A stretch of DNA of 21,897 nt from positions 1 to 21,897 of the forward strand of contig DATGMB010000034.1 in the NCBI GenBank assembly GCA_035293845.1, written 5' to 3'. Each line of letters begins with the position of its first letter. Positions within the stretch are counted from its first letter, which is position 1. This DNA is from DATGMB01 sp035293845. Lineage in GTDB: Bacteria > Acidobacteriota > Terriglobia > Bryobacterales > Bryobacteraceae. The notes beneath the pieces were generated by a model. That model was not told where the DNA came from and ran no database searches. It worked only from the letters and a program-made list of their open reading frames with translations. Positions 7,988 through 13,393 of this stretch are shown piece after piece. The position numbers and the translations under genes were made by a program.

Positions 7988-8010
7988 GGGGCCGGGGAAC
8001 TCCCGGCCCC
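7988..8010. terminator. Perfect 9-bp GC hairpin shared by two convergent genes
   Basis: GGGGCCGGG (7988-7996), loop GAACT, CCCGGCCCC (8002-8010). It sits 8 nt after the stop of the CC-repeat peptide and touches the stop codon of the RraA-family gene on the other strand, so it can fold in both transcripts. There is no U-tract, so it is either a U-less terminator or mRNA 3'-end protection. A fragment of a dispersed palindromic repeat is possible. Confidence 0.55.
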
Positions 8011-8735
8011 TACACCGCCGCGGATTTCATCCGCAGGCGCTGCGAGAGCCGGGCGATGGCATCCATCATGGCGCGGCGGGCTTCCGCGAAAGCCCGCACT
8101 TCCGGCTTTCCGCCCTTCAGGTAATCCAGGACGATCGATTCCGCGGCGACATATTCGGCTGCGGCGCCGGCAATTTCCGATGCGATTTCGAGCGGAATGG
8201 TCGTGACGCCGTTGGCATCCGCGTGGATCAGGTCGCCGGGCTGCACGGTGATGCCGCCTACGCGCACGGCGCGATGCAGATCCACGATGTGGCTGTAGCC
8301 GTGGGAGCAGATGGCGCCATTGCTGAACGCCGGGAAGCCGATGCGGCGGACCTGGTCGAGGTCGCGCGCGGCGCCGCTCGTGATCAGGCCGGCCGCGCCA
8401 AAAGCCTGGTACGTCGTGCACATGATTTCACCGAACGTGGCCGCGACGCAGGGATCGTCGAGGTCCTGGAATACGACGACCGGCGGACCGGGCAGCTCCG
8501 CGAAGCGCGCCACCTGTTCATCGAGCGAGCCGTAAACATCGCCGTCGCGCCGCGCCGCGTCGCACCGCATCGTGGCGGTGGAGGCGTAGCCCGCAATGGG
8601 CGGCATCTCCGGAAAACAGGCGCGGATGCGCGCATCCATGTAGCCCTGGTTGCGGGGGCGGACGGCGAACAGCTCGATGGTGTTGCAGATGGTGGGGGTG
8701 TCGAACCGGGTAAGGGCCGCGAGATCGAGGGGCAT
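8010..8735 (-). CDS. RraA-family protein (HMG/CHA aldolase-like)
   Basis: A 241-residue protein when started at ATG 8735; an ATG three codons upstream (8744) overlaps the TAGAAT box that lies 7 nt before 8735, so the second ATG is preferred. Counting from the upstream ATG, the motifs are a GEIMCTTYQAFGAAGLITSGAARD block (residues 105-128) containing the Arg127-Asp128 pair that binds pyruvate and the divalent metal in 4-hydroxy-4-methyl-2-oxoglutarate aldolases, and PGDLIHADANGV (169-180). Known members are retro-aldolases/oxaloacetate decarboxylases of aromatic breakdown, or RraA inhibitors of RNase E. This longer, decorated form with a conserved RD pair fits an aldolase better than an RNase E regulator. 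No pathway gene is adjacent, so the substrate is unknown. Confidence 0.85.
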   Translation of the reverse strand: MPLDLAALTRFDTPTICNTIELFAVRPRNQGYMDARIRACFPEMPPIAGYASTATMRCDAARRDGDVYGSLDEQVARFAELPGPPVVVFQDLDDPCVAATFGEIMCTTYQAFGAAGLITSGAARDLDQVRRIGFPAFSNGAICSHGYSHIVDLHRAVRVGGITVQPGDLIHADANGVTTIPLEIASEIAGAAAEYVAAESIVLDYLKGGKPEVRAFAEARRAMMDAIARLSQRLRMKSAAV

Positions 8736-8742
8736 GGATGCC

Positions 8743-8748
8743 ATTCTA
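8743..8748 (-). promoter_or_regulatory. -10 promoter element (TAGAAT) for the RraA-family gene
   Basis: TAGAAT on the minus strand ends 7 nt before the ATG at 8735 and overlaps the alternative ATG at 8744. It therefore helps decide the start and predicts a leaderless mRNA. A weak TTGGTG lies 19 nt upstream. Confidence 0.45.
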
Positions 8749-8764
8749 GCGAACGCCCGCGCGC

Positions 8765-9298
8765 TTACACCAATTGTTCCATGAGTGCAATCAGGTATTC
8801 CCGGTCGAACGCGCCGGAGCGGTAGGTGCGGGCATCGAAATAGCGCCAGGTCTTCTCGCGGCGTTCGACGGTATAGAAGATATGCTGCTCTTCGATCAGG
8901 TCCTTATCGAGCAGCGCCTGGTTGAAAGCGCGCACCGAGCCCGCGAGCGTATACGGAACGCGGAAGTCCTCGGTCGAGAGCAGCTCCGCGGTGGCGTGAA
9001 ACTCCACCTGCAGCACGCGCCCGCGCACGTTCACCTGAATGAGGTTGGCGCTTTCCTCGTTGAAGGATTCCGGCGCGAAGGACGGAGGATCGAGCGTGAC
9101 CACGGGCTCGGCGAGCAACTGGTTCAGCTCGTCGACGAACGCGGCGCAGACGGCAAAGAGCGCGGCAGCCGCGTGGCGCCGGAGCGTATCGATCTCGCGC
9201 GCCTGCCGCAGCGTGCGGTCGTCCTTTTCGGCTAGCGCTTCGATGCTCCGGGCCAGCCGCTTGAGGCGGGGATCGGTGGCCTTGTCGTGATCTTTCAT
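8765..9298 (-). CDS. Conserved-looking hypothetical protein (177 aa)
   Basis: A 177-residue soluble protein with no signal peptide. The first ~60 residues are charged and helical (KRLARSIEALAEKDDRTLRQAREIDTL, broken here by function only). The rest looks like alternating strands and one helix (LIQVNVRGRVLQVEFHATAE, then a region ending REYLIALMEQLV). I recognise no family. The frame is well supported: codon use is GC3-rich as in its neighbours, it starts 10 bp after the stop of the VirB10-like gene, and it is on the same strand, so the two are probably cotranscribed. Cytoplasmic location is inferred from the absence of hydrophobic segments longer than about 15 residues. Confidence 0.7.
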   Translation of the reverse strand: MKDHDKATDPRLKRLARSIEALAEKDDRTLRQAREIDTLRRHAAAALFAVCAAFVDELNQLLAEPVVTLDPPSFAPESFNEESANLIQVNVRGRVLQVEFHATAELLSTEDFRVPYTLAGSVRAFNQALLDKDLIEEQHIFYTVERREKTWRYFDARTYRSGAFDREYLIALMEQLV

Positions 9299-9308
9299 GG
9301 GCGCGGGA

Positions 9309-9905
9309 TCATTCGATGGGCACCGCGCGATCGAAGACCACGTCGATGGTGCTCCCCTGCTTGAGCTCGACTTCGCGCCCGCGGGTCAGCAGAACCGTGG
9401 CCAGCCCGACGCCGCCGCCTACGCCCGCGCCGATGCCCGCGCCTTTCCAACTGCGGTCGGCCAGCCCGCCGATCGCGGCTCCGGCGCCGGCGGTCTCGGC
9501 GATGCGCCCGGCGTCCACGTCCTTCGATCCGCCCTGCCGCACGCCGCCTTCTTTGTCCACGTGCTGCGTGGTGTCGTTGGAATCGACCGAGCTCAGGTGC
9601 GGCGCGATCCGGATGACCTGCCCGCCGGGCAGCGTCAGCTTTTCAATCCGGATGCTCAGTTCGGCCCGCCCCTTCACCCTCCCGCTGCGGCGTGAGGAAG
9701 TGACCACCCCCTGTACGTAGCTGTCCACGGGAACCACAATGCGCCCATCGGAAGCGATCGGGCTGGCGGTGCGCATGTACACATAATCGCCCTCGCGGGC
9801 GGTGCACGTGCTCACGGAGTTCTCCATTCTGAGCAGCGCGTGCGCACCGCGCGGGATTTCCGCGGCGGAAAGGCTAGTGGCAAGGAGCAGGGTCCATAGC
9901 CGCAT
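9309..9905 (-). CDS. Exported VirB10/TrbI-like beta-domain protein with glycine zipper (198 aa)
   Basis: A 198-residue protein with a short signal peptide (MRLWTLLLATSLSAAEIPRG). The body follows the pattern of the VirB10/TrbI C-terminal domain: GRIVVPVDSYVQGVV (about residues 54-68) resembles the 'LLIPQGSRLIG' strand, RAELSIRIEKLTLPGGQVIRI (81-101) resembles the 'R..V.W..I.FPDG..I.L' strand, and the end (KQGSTIDVVFDRAVPI) resembles its closing strand. Between them sits a glycine-zipper stretch (about 138-170, rich in GAGIGAGVGGG) that would insert in or cross a membrane. No other type IV secretion genes are present, so this is a standalone envelope protein of unknown role. The resemblance is by eye only and needs a profile search. 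The start is supported by the signal peptide and a TATCAT box 6 nt upstream. Confidence 0.72.
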   Translation of the reverse strand: MRLWTLLLATSLSAAEIPRGAHALLRMENSVSTCTAREGDYVYMRTASPIASDGRIVVPVDSYVQGVVTSSRRSGRVKGRAELSIRIEKLTLPGGQVIRIAPHLSSVDSNDTTQHVDKEGGVRQGGSKDVDAGRIAETAGAGAAIGGLADRSWKGAGIGAGVGGGVGLATVLLTRGREVELKQGSTIDVVFDRAVPIE

Positions 9906-9911
9906 ACCACT

Positions 9912-9927
9912 ATGATAGCGGCGCTAT
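9912..9927 (-). promoter_or_regulatory. -10 element (TATCAT) overlapping a 13-bp palindrome before the VirB10-like gene
   Basis: TATCAT (minus strand, 9917-9912) ends 6 nt before the ATG at 9905. It overlaps ATAGC-GGC-GCTAT (9915-9927), a perfect inverted repeat placed where a repressor would block polymerase. No -35 box is clear. The 123-bp gap up to 10028 shows nothing else. Confidence 0.35.
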
Positions 9928-10028
9928 GCGCCAAACGCATCCGGCCTGAAGTTGTGGCTCAGCGGAATACTCACCATGGTCCGGCCGGAATGGGCACCGT
10001 GAATCCGCACAAGAGCGCTCCGCCCTGC

Positions 10029-12278
10029 TCAATCCTCGGTCACGGGCGAACGCGCTGACACACTGAAAGCGCTTTTCAACCCGGTGCCTTCGATCTCCAC
10101 CACCCACCGGCCTGGTTCGAGAGGCAGTGGACCGGGAAAGGGCGTGTAGCTCACTGTCCACTCTCCGGCGATTTGGACTTCCTTCGCGAATACCACGCCC
10201 GAAGGTGACGTCCAACGCCAGCGGGCGAGGTGCGGCATTCCAAGCGGCACCCAACTCGTCCACGCGACCGGCCGCTCGTTGACGCTGAAGACCGCAGACT
10301 CGGCGAACCGGTCCGCCGTTTGGTGCCCGGTGCTCAGAATCTTCGGTCCGGGTTGACGGAATTCCACTGGAAGGAGCGTCCGGCCGCCAACTGCACGGTA
10401 ATTCTCCAGCCTCGCCGTGAACTCCGCGTCCGAGCGCACGAACCATTGCTCGCAGAGAGCCCCATACTGTTCCAGGCGCGCCGGCTCCCTCGCCGCGAGG
10501 TTCCGCGTCTCACCGGGGTCTTCTTCCAGATCGTACAACTCCGCCTTGCCGGTCCGGATGTCTTCAATGTATTTCCACTTCCCATCCCGCAGACCCCACT
10601 GCTCCGGAAGCGCGAGCTTATAGAAGAAGACCTTGCCTTGATCGAAATTCTCGGCCCAGAGGCTGTGGCCGGGCAGCGAAGGATCGCGGGCGCCCAGGTA
10701 ATCGAGGACCGTCGATGCCACGTCGCCGTTGCTTGCGATCCTGCCCGATCGCACGGGCGCCGCCAGCCTCCACGCCGCGTCCGAGATGGTCAGGAATCCG
10801 CGGACGTTCTCTTCGTACAGGAAGCTCTTATGCAGGTAATTGCCGGCATGCCGGTCGCCGAAGCCCTCGCCGTGGTCGCCCGTGACCACGATCAGGGTAT
10901 CGTCGAGAACGCCCATGCGGGCCAGCATCGCCACCAGATACCCGATGGCGCGGTCGGTGTAGTGCAGCGCGTTGAGATACTGCGACTGCGCATCCTTCCC
11001 CGCAAACGGCGCCGGATACCCGGCCGGCGCGCCATAGGGATGGTGCGTGGCCACCGTCATGTACTCCAGGTAAAACGGCTTGCCGCCCTCACGCACTCCG
11101 TTAAGCCACTCCTGTATCAGCCCCAGCGTGTATTCCTCTCGCGCGCCCCAGGAGTGAATGAGATTGCGCGGGTCGCGGTTGGCCAGGTCCTGCTCGAAAT
11201 CCTGGAAATGGTCGTAGCCTACCTGGCGGAGAAAGACGTCGCAGTCTTCCACGTCCAGCCGTTCGCTTGAAAAGAGGGCGGTGGTGTAGCCGAGCTGCTG
11301 CAGTTCGCGGCCCAGCATCGGCCCGGTGTAGCGATTCTCCAGGCCGCTGATGACTCCCTCCGTCATCTGACGGCCGCCCGTGTGGAGAGAGACCAGCGAG
11401 CGCGTCGTGGCGGGAAATGGCACGTAGATGGAATCGAAGGTGACACCCGCCTGCGCCAGGCGCGCCAGATTCGGCGCGTAGAGCGGCCGCGGCAGTCCGG
11501 CTTCGTTCAGGAGATTGACGGCCCCCACCGACTCCATCACGACCATCACCACGTTGGGACGCCGTTTGCGCCGCCGGCCGATCTCGCGCAACCGGGCGAG
11601 CTCCGGGTCGCGATTCACCGCCACCATCTCCGCAGCCGGCGGTTTCCATTGCTTCCGGGCCATCGATCCCGCCAGACCTCCGGCCCGCCAGTCCTGGAGC
11701 GCCGCAACCAGGGGATGTTCGTTGAGGTGGTAGTAGCGCGCCGAGCTCATGCCCGGAATCCCCGCCACCAGCAGCACGGCGGCTGCCGTAGCCCACGGAC
11801 GGAGGCGCACGGGCGACGCTTTCCCCTTTGCCATCGCGACCCATAGGCCGGCGGTTCCGGCCACCGCCACGATGGCAGCAAAATAGAATGGCGCATCCAT
11901 CTCCTTCACCAATGAGCTCAGTGCGACAGACAGGCTCCAATGGCTGCCGACTTCGAAGAGGGATGGCCGGAGATGGTCGAAGGAGATCTTATAGAAGAGC
12001 TGGTCCGCGAGCAGGAACGCGGCGAGCGTAGCATGAAGCGGCAGGAGCAGCCAGCGGGCATAGCGAATCCCCGCCAGGAGGTACGCCAGAACGCCGAGAG
12101 CTGCCGCCACCACCAACGCCTGTCCTTCGAGAAAAGGCATCGTCGTGAGATACCGGACCGCATCCCATGCCGGGACTCCAGCCGGCATCAGGTAGGCGCA
12201 GAAACACCCCAACTGGATCGCAACTGCCAGTGCCCAATGAGCGGCCGCGGCAATCAGCGCGACCCGTCGCCGGTCCAT
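10029..12278 (-). CDS. Membrane-anchored LtaS-like phosphoglycerol transferase / sulfatase-family enzyme
   Basis: A 749-residue protein. About five N-terminal TM helices (residues 7-30, 52-72, 75-95, 130-150, 162-178) are followed by an extracytoplasmic alkaline-phosphatase-superfamily domain (about 240-600): PNVVMVVMESVG (metal ligand Glu249), PFPATTRSLVSLHTG (nucleophile region, Thr291/Thr292, no sulfatase Cys/Ser-x-Pro-x-Arg signature), THHPYG (His412, His413), and VVTGDHGEGFGDRH (Asp468, His469) with a further His483. Five TMs plus a Thr nucleophile is the LtaS layout, as in lipoteichoic-acid and opgB/eptA-type phosphotransferases. An extra C-terminal ~100-residue beta-sandwich-like domain (about 650-749) is not in LtaS. 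It lies 9 bp after the PEP-CTERM gene and so is likely cotranscribed, although a GATAAT box 8 nt before its ATG could give a separate transcript. Substrate is unknown; modification of an envelope glycan or glycolipid is the best inference. Confidence 0.85.
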   Translation of the reverse strand: MDRRRVALIAAAAHWALAVAIQLGCFCAYLMPAGVPAWDAVRYLTTMPFLEGQALVVAAALGVLAYLLAGIRYARWLLLPLHATLAAFLLADQLFYKISFDHLRPSLFEVGSHWSLSVALSSLVKEMDAPFYFAAIVAVAGTAGLWVAMAKGKASPVRLRPWATAAAVLLVAGIPGMSSARYYHLNEHPLVAALQDWRAGGLAGSMARKQWKPPAAEMVAVNRDPELARLREIGRRRKRRPNVVMVVMESVGAVNLLNEAGLPRPLYAPNLARLAQAGVTFDSIYVPFPATTRSLVSLHTGGRQMTEGVISGLENRYTGPMLGRELQQLGYTTALFSSERLDVEDCDVFLRQVGYDHFQDFEQDLANRDPRNLIHSWGAREEYTLGLIQEWLNGVREGGKPFYLEYMTVATHHPYGAPAGYPAPFAGKDAQSQYLNALHYTDRAIGYLVAMLARMGVLDDTLIVVTGDHGEGFGDRHAGNYLHKSFLYEENVRGFLTISDAAWRLAAPVRSGRIASNGDVASTVLDYLGARDPSLPGHSLWAENFDQGKVFFYKLALPEQWGLRDGKWKYIEDIRTGKAELYDLEEDPGETRNLAAREPARLEQYGALCEQWFVRSDAEFTARLENYRAVGGRTLLPVEFRQPGPKILSTGHQTADRFAESAVFSVNERPVAWTSWVPLGMPHLARWRWTSPSGVVFAKEVQIAGEWTVSYTPFPGPLPLEPGRWVVEIEGTGLKSAFSVSARSPVTED

Positions 12279-12286
12279 AACGTTTG

Positions 12287-12292
12287 ATTATC
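12287..12292 (-). promoter_or_regulatory. Possible internal -10 element (GATAAT) for the LtaS-like gene
   Basis: GATAAT on the minus strand ends 8 nt before the ATG at 12278. It overlaps the TAA stop of the PEP-CTERM gene, so part of its sequence is explained by coding. It fits the window-wide spacing pattern, and no Shine-Dalgarno is visible for this start. Confidence 0.3.
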
Positions 12293-13208
12293 GCGCGCGG
12301 CGGCCGCGTCGCATCCTGCGATAGGCCTCCAGCCCCGCCAGGGCTCCTCCCATCAGCCACAGCGCTTCCGGCTCCGGAGCGAAGGTCTGGGTAGTGATCG
12401 CGATCGAGTTTACGCCGGACGGCAAGCTCCCGATGGTGTTGAGCGTGGGATTGGCATTGAAAGTCGGGGCTTCGAACGATACCAGTTCGTCCCCGCCCGC
12501 CTGCGGGTTGTATACGCCGTAGAAAAACCCGCTGGTGAGGGTGGAAATCGCGAGCAGAGAATTGCTCCCCGAAACGCCCGAGCCGGTGGAGACGCCTGAG
12601 CCGGAGACGCCTGAGCCCGTGGAGACGCCCGAGCCCGTACCTGTGCCGGATCCCGTGGAGACGCCGGATCCCGTGCCAGTTCCTGAGCCGGTTGAGACGC
12701 CGGAGCCCGTCGAGCCGCCCGAGCCGCAACGGTATCCTTGGGCATACTCGGTCAGGGAGGTTCCGCTCGCTACCCAGGGCAAGCCATCAGGTCCGATCGC
12801 CATGCCTGTGCCCGAAATACCGCAAGCCCAGAGCCCGATGGTATTGTTGTTCGACGGATCAACGACCGAGATGGCACTCCCGTCAAAGTAGAGGATGTCG
12901 CCGGTCGAACTATCGTAGCTTAATCCAACTGCAGCACCCGTAGGTGTATTCGGCCCGCCAAGCGTTACGACGCCGGTTGTCGGGTCGATGGTGCCGAGCC
13001 GGGTGCCTGTATTGAAGGCGCCATAGAGGGTTCCGTTTCCGACCGCAAGAGCAGTCAGTGCGGTAACGGAGAGGTTGACGGTGGCCAGCACGTTTCCGTT
13101 CGATAAGTCGATGGTATATAACTGCGTTCCATTGCTCGCGTAAGCCGTGAGCGCGGATGCGCCCAGCCTTCCGGCAAGGATCATCAGGGTTGCGATAACC
13201 AGTCTCAA
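12288..13208 (-). CDS. PEP-CTERM surface protein with GSGVSTGSG repeat
   Basis: A 306-residue protein from a TTG start at 13208, chosen because GGAGGAG ends 4 nt upstream and the next residues (LRLVIATLMILAGRLGASA) form a signal peptide. The frame is open for 27 codons further upstream without signal-like sequence. The N-terminal half carries propeller-like repeats (LYTIDLSNG, LGTIDPTTG, ISVVDPSN). Residues about 163-215 are a low-complexity linker made of GSGVSTGSG and GTGTGSG units. A short beta region follows, then the sorting signal: PEPEALW (about 278-284), a hydrophobic helix and a basic end RRMRRGRR. PEP-CTERM proteins are cut by exosortase and displayed on the surface or released into the extracellular matrix. 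No exosortase is in the window. The gene is divergent from the ComP-like kinase, 185 bp away. Confidence 0.82.
   Translation of the reverse strand: MRLVIATLMILAGRLGASALTAYASNGTQLYTIDLSNGNVLATVNLSVTALTALAVGNGTLYGAFNTGTRLGTIDPTTGVVTLGGPNTPTGAAVGLSYDSSTGDILYFDGSAISVVDPSNNNTIGLWACGISGTGMAIGPDGLPWVASGTSLTEYAQGYRCGSGGSTGSGVSTGSGTGTGSGVSTGSGTGTGSGVSTGSGVSGSGVSTGSGVSGSNSLLAISTLTSGFFYGVYNPQAGGDELVSFEAPTFNANPTLNTIGSLPSGVNSIAITTQTFAPEPEALWLMGGALAGLEAYRRMRRGRRAR
12568..12729 (-). repeat. Imperfect tandem repeat encoding GSGVSTGSG/GTGTGSG
   Basis: About 160 bp of degenerate 6- to 18-bp units (core gagcccgtggagacgcc on the plus strand) inside the PEP-CTERM gene. Copies differ at third positions, and the unit length is always a multiple of three, so expansion or contraction keeps the frame. 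Confidence 0.85.
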
Positions 13209-13225
13209 GCTGCTCCTCCGGTCCG

Positions 13226-13231
13226 AGTATC
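13226..13231 (-). promoter_or_regulatory. Possible -10 element (GATACT) for the PEP-CTERM gene
   Basis: GATACT on the minus strand lies 17 nt before the TTG start at 13208, leaving room for the GGAGGAG ribosome-binding site within a short leader. No -35 is recognised in the GC-rich sequence upstream. Confidence 0.3.
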
Positions 13232-13254
13232 GGCCGCTCCCGGTGCGGCGCGCA

Positions 13255-13360
13255 CCCCCCGAAAGGGTGGCGACTGTTGCGGTGCCCAATTTGCAGCGGC
13301 GTGCGAGGCCGATTCCGGTCTCGGTATCAGTACCGTCCGAGCCCCCTCATCCCCCCGAAA
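13255..13360 (+). repeat. 10-bp direct repeat CCCCCCGAAA in the divergent intergenic region
   Basis: CCCCCCGAAA occurs at 13255-13264 and 13351-13360, each preceded by CA or CAT and followed within 3 nt by TGG. The copies are 96 bp apart between the divergent PEP-CTERM and kinase genes. They could be binding sites for a regulator; chance in GC-rich DNA is also possible. TTGTA-TTCTT-TACAA at 13364-13378 is a further small inverted repeat next to the second copy. Confidence 0.3.
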
Positions 13361-13393
13361 TGGTTGTATTCTTTACAAATAGAGTTCAACGGG

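Noticed and set aside
6797..8206. A 469-codon plus-strand frame spanning the permease start and the small exported genes
   Set aside because: It has no domain signature and overlaps four better-supported genes in other frames.
10029..12278. Calling the alkaline-phosphatase-superfamily enzyme a classical sulfatase
   Set aside because: The Cys/Ser-x-Pro-x-Arg formylglycine signature is absent; a Thr nucleophile region and five N-terminal TM helices favour an LtaS-like phosphotransferase.
12535..12891. Plus-strand PEPVETPEP-rich frame resembling a TonB linker
   Set aside because: It is the complement of the GSGVSTGSG repeat in the PEP-CTERM gene; no TonB domain or signal peptide and no ribosome-binding site. 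Noted only as a dual-strand curiosity.
13364..13379. TTGTAT ... TACAAA as a promoter for the kinase gene
   Set aside because: The spacing between the boxes is only a few bases, not 16-18, so it cannot be a sigma70 promoter; kept only as a small inverted repeat.
13277..13393. Possible N-terminal extension of the sensor kinase (39 codons upstream of 13394)
   Set aside because: The extension is Arg-rich with no membrane or family features, and it covers the divergent regulatory region; the TM-proximal ATG is the natural start.
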